Positions 23,612-34,402 of a DNA stretch of 64,000 bases are shown one piece after another. Origin of the DNA: Drosophila pseudoobscura (taxonomy: Eukaryota; Arthropoda; Insecta; Diptera; Drosophilidae); NCBI RefSeq assembly GCF_009870125.1, contig NC_046683.1:44655869-44719868 (forward strand), in the 5' to 3' direction. Each line of letters starts with the position of its first letter. Position 1 is the stretch's first letter. The notes below the pieces were generated by a model that was not told the DNA's origin, searched no databases, and was given only the letters and a program-made list of their open reading frames with translations. A program made the translations under genes and the position numbers.

Positions 23612-26600
23612 ATGCCACGGGGTAAGCGTCGAGCTCCAGAAATAGGCGAAACCATGGATAGTCAATCAAAAAGAGCCCGAACGAGCTATACCAGCATACC
23701 GACACAGCACGGCAGGTGAGTGCGCCTGAAAAATACACCCGTGGGCGGAGGGGGGCTCGAGACTTGAGAGTCCTCACACAGCAAGAATCCACACACTTTG
23801 TCTTTCCACACTCGCTGTTGGGAGCACCTAGGCCATCACCATTATTCCTTTTCATAGCGTTTCCTCCGTCTGTCGTCCCTTTGTATTAATTTGTGGAAAC
23901 AAATCGATCGAAAGCTGGCAGTAGCCAGTTGCTTTATTTATCTAAAAATTTAATGTGTTTCGGCAGGCCACGTTCATACTTACTCCAAGTACTACTTATT
24001 CCATTTGGCAACTGGAAATGAGTCGGAGGATATTGGTCTGCCAGCAGACTTTCTTGTCGGCAATCGAACAGATCAATCAGATTACATCGCTTGGCATGTA
24101 GGAAGGCAAACATTATTCTGTTCTGTAATACGATGCATTCGGCAGCCCAACCAAAGGTTAGGCGTACTATTCCGGGAACGACACTCCCGGAGATGTTTCA
24201 GATCATTTAGTGTGTATTTCTGCCCACAACTAATGTAATCCTTGGAATCTATGTGATGGTTATGATCAGAGCAGAGCCCCAAACCAAACATAGTATAGTG
24301 TTTATAGTCTCCCAAATCCATGCTTCAGACTTTCCAGATCTATTCGGCTAATCTTCCGCCAGGTATTTGGATTCTTAAGCAAGAAAAATGCCTGAGCAAT
24401 CAGTTGGCAAATAATTGTTTGCTTAGGCGGTGGAAACATTAAGCCGAACCGCATTTGATATTCGATATAAACATAAACATGTTGTCCCAGACAGAAGTTA
24501 GCAATAATTTGTAAGCATGTGAGAAAGAAAGACTTGTTTTTGCGATGAATCTGAGATTTAATCAAAGGAGAGAGAAAGGTGCAGGAGGAGATTTCAAATA
24601 ACAATAGATTGCTGAAATTTGAGTAGAAATTTAGAATTTGAACGATTCGATTTGATTCGATCTAAAGTACATGACGCGCCATAACATTGGTCTTTTGTTG
24701 AAGTTTTGTTATTTGTTGTTCGCCTGGCAAGTAAATAATACCTGATATATCTTGGGTTAGTAAGGATTTATGTTAACATTTAATAATTAATATTATATGT
24801 TTATGTTTATGTATATGTATATGTATAAGGTGCGTATTATTTTATACATTAACAATATGGAAGACATTTGCAATTCTCATATATTATATGTGTATCTCAT
24901 AAATGGTAACATCAGCTTCTGCGCTGCGCCAACTCTTAGTTTAAAAATAGGACTACGGATTACAAGAGATCCAACAAACATGGGGGATATGTGTAGACAA
25001 CGATATGGTCGAGAATATTTGAACAAAAAGCGCCACCTCACATTCGGCTCGCTCACTCCATTGAACCGTACTGGACCTTCTTGATTTTAAAGTAACTGCA
25101 CGAAAAGAAAAACAGAACAGAAACATTAGTCGCACCCACTCCCCAGAACACACCAGCAGAACAACAGAACAGAACAGCACAGAACAGAACGAGTCTTACC
25201 GCCAGCCTCCGTATCCAGATATGGTCAATAGAACGGCTATGGCCAGTGCAGTGCCCACTGCCAGAGGCGCTGTCTCGTCGCGGTAGGACCCAGTGGCACT
25301 GCAGTGGAACGACGGTCCCCACTTGCCAGTCTCCTTGAACATGAAGCTCTGCATGTGCAGATCGCGCAAGTACAGACGAGCAATATGTCCGGACTGGTCG
25401 CCAGAGTCGTTTGGGGCGTACATAATGACTTTCTGCTCTTTGTCGCAGACATACGCTTTGCCCACCGGCGTTGCGAAGTACATGGGCGTGTGCACGGGCG
25501 AGGTGAGCTTTACGTTCAGTCCGGGACGATCGGGGTGCTCGAACAGTGGGTTGGACGACGAGTATGTCAGCTCGAAGAGGTTGATGTACCAGCCCTCGCC
25601 GCCAGAAGACTACAGTGGGGGGGAGGGGAAACATTCCAGTGTAAGTGTGTAGGAGCTGCCACCTTTGACCTTATTTGGTTACTGAGCACCCAGCCACCCC
25701 AAAAGGGGCACCCACGCACTGGTGGCGTATAGTACATACCTTTTTGAATGTCATGGACAGCCTGAAACCCTTAAACTCCATTGTGAGTATCTCCATGTTG
25801 GACTCGTCGCACTCCCCACTCAGCTGGGGGCTGTCCGGCATGTACAGGTCGGCCTCCACATCCTCGTTCAGCTTGTTGCGATACTTGATGCCAATGAGAC
25901 CGTCGACCTGCATTAGGATGCAGGTGATTCCGTTGGTGGCATTGAAGCGGTACAGCGAGGCAGTGGCATCATGGTTCATCGATGATGCCTGCAAAGGGGT
26001 TCCACGAGGGTGAGCGATTGGATTTTTGGGACTGACCAACTGACCGACTGACGGCAGACTTACCGATGGCGATTTGGTTGTGTATTTGCTGACCCTCGGA
26101 GTTTTTGTCGTGAAGGCGCTCAGCTGCAGGCCCTGAACGGCGGTAACTGCAATGAACAGGACAACAGACAAGACAAGTTGCTTTTTCAGTGTGTCAGACC
26201 CGTCCTCGATAGTATTGATTTTCGGTGTGCTCTAACCACGCATAACGAAACTCGTGGCCCCCACTCTAAGCCTTCTTCTGTTACTTACCCAAAAAAACAA
26301 GGAGCGCCGAGTAGGCTAATGCTCCATTCAGGCAATTGGGAATGCAGTAGTTCCTTGGCTTCAGCTTCAGCATCTTTTAGCGAATTGTTTGCACAATATA
26401 TTTAATTGATTCCTTGAAGAATTTTGCGCTGCCGTCTCCACTAGAGAGCTCGATGGGGAACTACGACGTGTTTCTTGCTTCGCGTCCTGCGCACATCTGA
26501 GGCCTCAGAAATGAGGAAATCATTCTAGCTGGTGTCCCCACAAAACGCACTCTCACTCCCACTCCCCACCATTTGACTTCACTCTCGCTTTTGTCCTGCG

Positions 26601-29600
26601 CAGACGCTCAATTGTGGGTATTGTGGGTACATACATATGTATATAGGATGCACCAAAAACCGAGCGGCAACGTTGTTAGCCGCGACAAGGGCCGTGGCTC
26701 TACATTTATACCCGATACTCAGTCGGTTTACAGATGTATACATGTGGGCAATGAAAACAAACATTTTCCCCACGATTTTTTCCCCCGATTCGATAGCATT
26801 TTGTTGTAGAATTAAAAATAGGATATTTGTAGGTTTCTATCGAGTATTTACACAATAAATTATCTCAATTGGTTTTTTTTAAATTGAATTACAATAAGTA
26901 TGAGCCGCGAACGTACGATTCTTCCATACTTTTACTTTATCACCTCACATTTTCCCATAAACCACTTTATATATGCTTAACAAACAACTTAGTAGGCTTT
27001 TAAGAGAGATATTGGGGATAAACTCTTCTCAAAAATCATCTCCTCCATGGGAGAAAATAGTATAGGAAAACATGACTATAAAAATACCAAATAAAATACC
27101 GAAAAAGTGATCTATTGCTTTTTTTTATAGGGTTTCACATAAAAGTTAATGAAATGATGTGCCAATTGGTTAAATTAGTTAAGTTTCATTCAATTTAGAA
27201 AATAATATCGGAACAAAAGTACATTTATGGAAATGGGTTTTATATTAGCTTTTAATTATTTGGTCTCGGTTGACATTTCCATGGAAATGCCCATATGCGA
27301 GCTTATGATTTATGTAATTTATAGAATATAGTTTATATGTCGTTTGGTTTCGCTTTTCGCAAAAGGAACAAGTTGATTTATGGGGAAAAAAAACCGAAAA
27401 AATCGAACATCTTGAGATTTGTTATACATGTACACATATTACATTTTTTTACGCCTGTCTCTTTTTTTCCTATTCTGACACCAACACCAGCCATTTTATC
27501 TCGCTCTATTCCGCGATATCGCGCACACTGCACGAGGAAGAGAGAGAGAGAGAGAGAGAATGAGTAAGCGCGTGGAAGGCGTTGCGTAGCCACTACAGTT
27601 TCATTTGTTCCTTCTGACTATAATAATGATCCGATCTGATCTATGATTCTTCGTGCGTCCGTCTGTCCGTCCGTCTTGATGAGCTCCTAGGTCTCAGAGA
27701 CTATAAGAGCTAGAGAAAACACTGTGAGACCCGCCTCTTTCCACATAGTACATGAATCGAAAACGCAGAACCATAGAGAAGTGCAGTGTGCGCCCCCCAG
27801 TCGGAGGGCTGCTAGGTATGTGAGAAGTATACATATATTGTCTGAGTATCGGGTGTAAATGCAGAGCCGCGGCCCTTGCCGCTGCACACAACGATACCGC
27901 TCGCTGTGGTTTTGTTTCTCTTTTGCACATTTTGCTTGTTCGTCTCGAGTCGAGCAGGAATCTGCCCCATCATGCACACGCCATGAATTTTTTTTTTTTT
28001 TATGCTCGGGGAAACACTTTTGAGCTTTTCGCTTGTACCTCCCAAGTCTCGTATCATTTGAAGCCATTTCCATGGACCTACGATCAATGGTCGATGGGAT
28101 CTAGCCTAGGAAAACCTCCAAGTATATACACAGATGGATCACCGATCCGATAAGAGCTAGCATATCTAAAATGGTTGAATACTTCTATATGTACACACAT
28201 GTAGCAGTATATATGCAGATGTACAAGTCTACATAAATATGTACATATATATACTGTATATTTTTGGTATGCCTATGCCTAATCGATTGCAAAGCTGTCT
28301 CTGATATTGTTGTCATGGAAGAGCAGTACAAAATATCATTTTGGTGAAAAACTTTTTGATTTTAAGGTAACTTATTGCAAAAATCTGTAACGACACGAGT
28401 AATTATATGAAGATTCGCCAGGCCTTCCTTTCTAGTCTTTCAGCTGTTTGTCTGCTCTTGGCATTGGCCTCGTCTCTGCGCTACGTTTACTATCGCTATT
28501 TTTAGGGACCGGACGCAACACTTAAAACAAAACCCGAGCGAAGAAGAAAATCGAATAAAATAAACAAAAAAGAGTCCACAAAGAGAACTAGGGACAGATT
28601 CGATTGAAACTTTAGTGTATATGTAGTGCATGGTGCAAGAAGAAAAACAGATCAATTAATTCTCATTGGTATATGAATCGAGAGTATCGATGGCAGAGTA
28701 TGTGGATGGAAATCAGTCTATAGAATCAGCAAGTAAATATTTTATGGACGATATTTTACTTATTTTCCACAGGCGCCATATCAGAGCTGAAGACAGCTTC
28801 AGTCATAAACGATGTCTGACATGGTTCCAGGAATACACAACTCCCGACGAGCCAGAGACACTGGGTAAGTGGTAGAAGCATGCACGTTTTCGGATCATCT
28901 ATACGTAGAAGCTATACATTGGCTGCCCCTCCTTCATAGGTCCTGACGGAATGGAAAAGTTCTGCGAAGATATAGGAGTGGCGCCGGAAAACATTGTGAT
29001 GCTGGTCCTCGCCTACAAAATGGGCGCCACCCAGATGGGCTTCTTCAGCCAGAAGGAATGGTTGAAGGGCCTCACAGAGCTCGAGTGTGACTCAACAATG
29101 AAAATGGTTGTGAAACTGGACTATCTGCGTAGCATACTCAACGATGCCAACTCCTTCAAGAGCATTTACAGATATGCCTATGATTTCGCCAAGGTATACT
29201 TATCTCACTATTCGCACGAAAGATCTAAGCAAATGTATATATGTTTTTTTCCATATCTAGGACTCGGACCAAAGGAGTATGGACATCAATACGGCCAAGG
29301 CCATGTTGGCGTTGCTGCTGGGCAAGCATTGGCCACTCTATCCGCAGTTCGCACAGTTTCTAGAGCAGTCAAAGTACAAGGTGATCAACAAGGATCAGTG
29401 GTGTAACATACTAGAGTTTTCGCGCACAATCTGCATGGACTTGTCTAACTACGATATTGACGGCGCATGTGAGTAACCACGCCACGTTTTGGCGTTTCTT
29501 TTTTGCGATAACTAATTGATTGTTTTTGTGGTTTGCAGGGCCGGTCATGTTGGATGAGTTCGTAGAGTGGATGCGCATGCAGCGGAATCAGGTCTCCAGC

Positions 29601-29615
29601 TCGGTATCCAGCTGA
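23612..29615 (+). CDS. SCCRO4: SCCRO4: DCN1-like cullin neddylation co-E3 (DCUN1D4/5 type)
   Basis: Five exons: 23612-23715, 28773-28864, 28940-29193, 29261-29468 and 29539-29615, giving 244 residues. The N terminus [12 protein letters not shown]...QSKRAR carries two basic clusters that fit a nuclear signal. The rest is the PONY/cullin-binding domain: [52 protein letters not shown], then [40 protein letters not shown] and the C-terminal [11 protein letters not shown]. These residues form the DAD patch that docks on cullins. DCN1-like proteins bring acetylated E2 (UBC12) and Rbx1 to cullins and speed NEDD8 transfer. The first intron is 5.06 kb and contains Lamp1 on the other strand plus a dispersed repeat. 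An open frame running into exon 2 from 28666 is intronic read-through. Confidence 0.93.
23716..25052. other. SCCRO4 intron 1, left part
   Basis: AT-rich intronic DNA between SCCRO4 exon 1 and the Lamp1 stop. It includes a TATGTTTATGTATATGT microsatellite near 24.80 kb and the Lamp1 3' UTR. No other exon is seen. Confidence 0.5.
25053..26373 (-). CDS. Lamp1: Lamp1: lysosome-associated membrane glycoprotein, nested in SCCRO4 intron 1
   Basis: Five minus-strand exons: 26289-26373, 26064-26146, 25740-25988, 25200-25609 and 25053-25095, giving 289 residues. The start at 26373 ([14 protein letters not shown]) leads to a hydrophobic signal segment ([18 protein letters not shown]) split by the first intron. 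A short Ser/Thr-rich lumenal stalk follows, then one LAMP domain with paired cysteines ([50 protein letters not shown]). Next come the membrane helix ([20 protein letters not shown]) and an 11-14 residue tail ending VQYGSME. The tail holds YGSM, a YXX-hydrophobic lysosomal sorting signal bound by AP complexes, close to the end as in the family. A single LAMP domain is typical of the short insect form. Its promoter lies inside the host intron. Confidence 0.92.
26671..27893. mobile_element. Non-autonomous repeat with about 55 bp inverted ends and an INE-1-like core
   Basis: The left end CGTTGTTAGCCGCGACAAGG, with GGCTCTACATTTATACCCGATACTCAG in two pieces just after, matches the right end (27840-27893) in reverse complement at roughly 80 percent by eye. 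Near the right side, GTCCGTCTGTCCGTCCGTC followed by GACTATAAGAGCTAG is the INE-1/DINE-1 signature. A GAGAGA tract and CGCGTGGAAGGCGTTGCG block recur reversed in the 49.4-50.2 kb copy. It is noncoding. I place it with DINE-1-type Helitron relatives, although true terminal inverted repeats would be unusual for that class. Confidence 0.55.
27536..27559. repeat. (GA)n microsatellite inside the repeat
   Basis: An uninterrupted GA run. It is shared, in reverse orientation, with the 49.86 kb repeat copy, so it is part of the element rather than a local expansion. Confidence 0.8.
27894..28772. other. SCCRO4 intron 1, right part
   Basis: AT-rich intronic sequence with a poly-T tract near 27.99 kb and TATG/TACATA microsatellites at 28.18-28.26 kb. 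No exon was recognised; the frame from 28666 is discussed under rejected items. Confidence 0.45.
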
Positions 29616-31092
29616 GAGATGCTGTATCAATTCGCCTATTTCTAGTTCAACTGCTGGATATCAATGAGGAGGAGGAGGAGACAGGAGAGGAGTTCACCAA
29701 TTTAAGATCAGCGGAACTAAGACCCCGTACCCAGCCTGCATCCCATATCCTGTATCCCTGTATACGCCCCATACACGCACTCAAAACGACACTCACTCGC
29801 AGAGACACACAAACACACAAGGCATTTGGAGAGACTGCGTACACTGGCAAAGCAAACCAACTATGAAACTACACTATTGATATAATATTTAATGTAATAA
29901 TTTATGTATTAACGACTACTAAAAACTAAAACCGAAAATTTTCTACTTTTAAGGAGTCATTGAATACAAGAATACAAGAAAGAACAGCAGAAAAAGCCAA
30001 ATTGGGGGCCGCTCGCAAAAAGAAAAACCCACTAAAAAGAAGCGATGGAAATAACCGAGAAAACCCCCAACCCTCAAGAAAAACGAAACTTTTCAAGATA
30101 TCTGCACTATAGTCAAAATCAACGAAAGTCGACACCAATCCTGGGCAAATCGTAATCGTTAATAAATCAATGTAGGAAGAACACAACTTTTGGGGAATAT
30201 TTAATAAATATGCATATTAAGTGAATACAGTGACAGTGGTGTTGCCTTGTTACCTAATTCATTTTTGCTAGATTTCATCTAATCAGAAAATTAAATATTG
30301 GAACTCCCAAGATCTCGGAGCACGACCGTCGGGTGATTACGGTCTAAGCGTGCCTGATCACTGACTGATTTAGTATCTCTGAATAACTGGTAACTAAAAT
30401 TTTCGCATTATCAGTGGATATATGCATGTAAATATATGCGAAAGCGTGTATATAACATAACATATATGTATGCGTGAATAATTTCTTGTAAGGCTATCTA
30501 TGAACTCTGCCGCCATCTGTTGGCGAGTAGATGAGCTACTACGGACAGCTGAAACTCCATGGGAGGCTTCTGGCTTTTATCGCACAAAAATATTGTTTGA
30601 CACAGCTACCCAAACAATAATGAAAGTAGCATCAAAAGTAGTAGGCTCGTCTGAATAAGATAAGTCAAACAACGTTAACTCAACGAAACAACAGCATAAA
30701 ATAGAGTGCTCTGATTTCAGAAAAGTAGTTGCGTTGACATATCAGTCTCACAAATATATAAAAATTCATCTACTAAAATTTATTATAGATCGATATATGT
30801 GCAGCGCACATCACTAATTTTCATTGGCATTTAAATCGAACGGTTTCGGCGCGTTCTCCGCTTTGTGGCTATTTTTCGTGAACTGTGAATTGTGAGTGGT
30901 GTCGGTGGGCATAGGCATAGTCTGCGAGCGATCATTTGTGTCTTGGCATTTGCATTGTCATTGTTAAATTGTTTCTTTGGGAACGCATTTAACTGGACGT
31001 GGTGTGTACAGAGCGGATTTTGCATCAACGCGAAGGCGAGGAAGTTTTTTGTGTTTCGAGTGAACGCCAAGGCAAAGGGACATCAGAGCAAA
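29616..31092. other. SCCRO4 3' UTR and polo 5' region
   Basis: The SCCRO4 3' UTR probably ends near 30.17-30.21 kb (AATAAATCAATG, then AATAAATATG). The polo leader and promoter lie to the right, with GATCGATATATGTGC at about 30787. The reading frame open from 30892 into polo exon 1 has no ATG-start homology and is leader plus intron read-through. Confidence 0.4.
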
Positions 31093-33389
31093 ATGGCCGC
31101 AAAACCGGAGGATAAAAGCACAGATATACCGGATCGTCTCTTCGACTCCAATCAACGCAGGACGTACAAGCGTATGCGCTTCTTTGGAAAGGTAAGACTT
31201 GCCCCAGAAGTGGATCATTGTGTTCTAGGGAATCCTCATGCACATTTTAACAACTCTGCGCAGCCTCGCAGCGCTGGGCATACACATACATATGTATGTA
31301 AGGGCATGCAAACCAACATATACACGCATGCGATTTACATCTATTCTCGCCTCAGTTTCCTTTGGCACCCTTCCACTGTTTTATGTGTGATCGCGTGCGT
31401 GTGTGTGCCTGGTAGAGTTGTCAAAGAAGTGACGGCCCAGCCACATACATGCATGCATACGTACATTCCCTTTTTTTTTTTTGGCGCGTCGCATTCAATT
31501 TACAATTATTTAGCAAAAAATTGTGGCTATAATGAGATGTTTTGCAATTGCTTGTGCAGGGCGGCTTTGCCAAGTGCTACGAAATCATCGATGTGGAGAC
31601 CGACGATGTTTTTGCCGGCAAAATCGTATCAAAGAAGCTGATGATCAAGCACAACCAGAAGGAGAAGACCGCTCAGGAGATTACCATTCATCGTAGTCTC
31701 AATCATCCCAACATAGTGAAGTTCCATAGCTATTTCGAGGATGTCCAGAACATTTACATTGTCCTGGAGCTTTGCAAGAAGCGGGTAAGTACGCCGGAAA
31801 TTCAGCATAGCATGCGTTCTTCCGAGCTAATGGATCCCGCCTTTTTGCCACTCAGTCGATGATGGAGCTGCACAAGCGCCGGAAAAGCATCACGGAGTTC
31901 GAGTGCCGCTACTACATTTACCAGATCATCCAAGGCGTCAAGTATCTGCACGACAACCGCATTATCCATCGCGACTTGAAGCTAGGAAACCTGTTCTTGA
32001 ACGATATGCTGCACGTGAAGATTGGCGACTTTGGCCTAGCCACTCGCATCGAATATGAGGGCGAACGCAAGAAGACTCTGTGCGGCACCCCAAACTACAT
32101 TGCCCCAGAAATTCTCACCAAAAAGGGGCATTCGTTCGAAGTGGACATATGGTCCATTGGCTGCGTCATGTACACTCTGTTGGTAGGCCAACCCCCGTTT
32201 GAGACCAAAACGCTGAAGGACACTTATTCAAAGATCAAGAAGTGCGAGTACAGAGTGCCAAGCTACTTGAGAAAACCTGCTGCAGATATGGTGATCTCCA
32301 TGCTCCAGCCGAACCCTGAGAGCCGCCCAGCAATTGGCCAGTTGCTGAACTACGACTTCCTGAAGGGCTCGAAGGTGCCAACGTTCTTGCCAAGCTCTTG
32401 CCTAACTATGGCTCCACGAATTGGCATCAACGACACCATTGAAGACTCCATTCATCGCAAGCCGCTGATGGAGATGAACGGCATTAGGGATGATACTCGT
32501 CTGGAGTCAACATTCCTCAAGGCCAACTTGCACGACGCCATCACTGCCTCGGCCCAGGTGTGCCGCCACAACGAAGACTACCGCAGCGACATTGAGAGCT
32601 TGCACCAGCAGCTCACCAATCTGATCAACAACAAGGTTTGTAATTATTGCAGTGATTGTATCTGTTAAATAATTATTAATCATCTCGTGCTTACAGCCGC
32701 GCATACTGCAAGGAAATCTCGGAGATGAGAATACCGATCCTGCAGCACAGCCGCTCTTCTGGATATCCAAGTGGGTCGACTACAGTGACAAATACGGCTT
32801 CGGTTATCAGCTCTGTGATGAGGGCATTGGCGTTATGTTCAACGACACAACCAAATTGATTCTGCTTCCGAACCAGATCAACGTCCACTTCATAGACAAG
32901 GACGGAAAGGAGAGCTACATGACTACGACCGATTACTGCAAGACGCTTGATAAAAAGATGAAGCTGCTTTCCTACTTCAAGCGTTACATGATCGAGCATC
33001 TCGTGAAGGCTGGAGCCAATAATGTGAACATTGAGAGTGATCAGATATCGCGTATGCCCCATTTGCACTCCTGGTTCCGCACAACGTGTGCTGTGGTCAT
33101 GCATCTTACCAACGGTTCCGTGCAGGTAGCTACGCAAATTTAGTAAATGCTCCCCCGACTTATAGAAATTAACCAAAACTATTCCTGATTTCAGCTTAAT
33201 TTCTCGGATCACATGAAGCTCATTCTTTGTCCGCGTATGAGTGCCATTACATACATGGATCACGAGAAGAACTTCCGCACATATCGCTTCTCGACCATCG
33301 TGGAGAACGGTGTGTCCAAAGATTTATATCAAAAGATACGCTATGCCCAAGAAAAACTTAGGAAAATGCTGGAGAAGATGTTTGTTTAA
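31093..33389 (+). CDS. polo: Polo, mitotic serine/threonine kinase
   Basis: Five exons: 31093-31191, 31560-31784, 31856-32635, 32697-33125 and 33195-33389, giving 575 residues (D. melanogaster 576). The kinase domain has the glycine loop [10 protein letters not shown], Lys54 (VFAGKIV), HRD Asp148 ([10 protein letters not shown]), DFG Asp166 and the activating T-loop Thr182 ([15 protein letters not shown]). A linker carries the RKPAADMV and [16 protein letters not shown] stretches. The two polo boxes follow: [18 protein letters not shown] with Trp394, and SDHMKLIL with the His517/Lys519 pair that reads phosphopeptides. Polo controls mitotic entry, centrosome maturation, kinetochore attachment and cytokinesis. 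All catalytic and binding residues are intact. It lies directly upstream of alphaSnap on the same strand, as in D. melanogaster. Confidence 0.98.
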
Positions 33390-34329
33390 TTGTTGGATGA
33401 TGTTCACCATCTCCACAACCTACCAGCGGACTATCATTCTAAGGCAAAATGTTAGTTTAAGCTAAATCACGAACGCCTTAGCCAACCCAACCTAACCCTC
33501 GGGGTCGACTTAAAATATCACCAATTCCCCATTCATCTGTTCCCACGCCAATGATTTCCCACAATCGTAGTTTCTGTCCAAATTTGTATTTACTGTTTAA
33601 CGTTTTTTTTTGTTTGTTTTTGCATTCCACTTTAGTTCCCTGTTTAACGTTTATTCATTGGAAATGCTGGCCCACGCTGAAATATAAATATATCTGTTCA
33701 AATATTTTCGTACACGAATATCGAAAGAAATTATTAATAAATAAAAATAAATGTATACTTTTAGAAATTACAAGTAATCCTCGATCGCCCACGCATCATT
33801 TTAACAATTCGAACATTTGTGTGGTAAAAACAACAAACAAAACATGGATTTTAACTATTAGAACCCTGCGGTTTGGGAGTAAACATTTCTTTTGTATTTT
33901 TACCTAAGCTAATAAAATTTGAACCACTGTAGTAATAAATACAATGCTTCTCAAATTATTCAAATTGGAAGATTTTACGTCTCAAATTGATTCTGGGAAT
34001 GTCGTATGTATTATATTTCTGTTTTCTGAGTACCAGTCGGCCAATTTTCTATTGTTTCGGCTTATCCACGAATTAGGAAACTTGAAACTATTTATCGCAG
34101 TTCAGGTGTAAGTATCATGGTAATTTTTTTTTTTTTTTTTTTTACCGTAGAGAAAGATCGGATATAAAAAAAGACTTTAAATACAGTGTTTTTTCCCGCA
34201 GTATACGTCAGGTTGCCGATCTGTTTTGTTGAAAACAACATTGTATAAAATATAACATCAATATTAAATTTTCCCGATCAATATAATCGATGGTGAAGCG
34301 AAACAATCTATGGTCGGATAATTTGTCAG
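33390..34329. other. polo 3' UTR and start of the polo-alphaSnap interval
   Basis: AATAAA-type polyadenylation signals lie at about 33.73-33.75 kb and 33.91 kb. A T20 tract is at 34124-34143. From about 34236 to 34330 the sequence is homologous to the Pex23/SCCRO4 promoter block. Confidence 0.5.
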
Positions 34330-34330
34330 C
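34236..34330 (+). repeat. Second copy of the DRE-bearing promoter block
   Basis: Shared with 22480-22565: ATTGTATA, then ATTAAATTTTCCCG, then ATCGATGGT, then CGAAACA, then ATGGTCGG and TAATTT, in the same order and spacing. It is a local dispersed repeat that contains DREF-type sites. No gene starts immediately next to it. Confidence 0.6.
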
Positions 34331-34402
34331 CAGGGTGAGCATTACGGTGTATCGTTATATAATATTATGGTATAATTCATACATTTTCAAACAATTTATT
34401 TT

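Noticed and set aside
28666-28875. Alternative first exon of SCCRO4 starting at 28666 or 28690
   Set aside because: The frame runs through a clear pyrimidine tract and AG acceptor into exon 2, and the residues have no similarity to the DCN1-like N terminus.
30892-31641. 249-codon plus frame spanning the polo start
   Set aside because: It is the polo leader, exon 1 and the retained first intron read through. Polo begins at the ATG at 31093 and splices at 31191.
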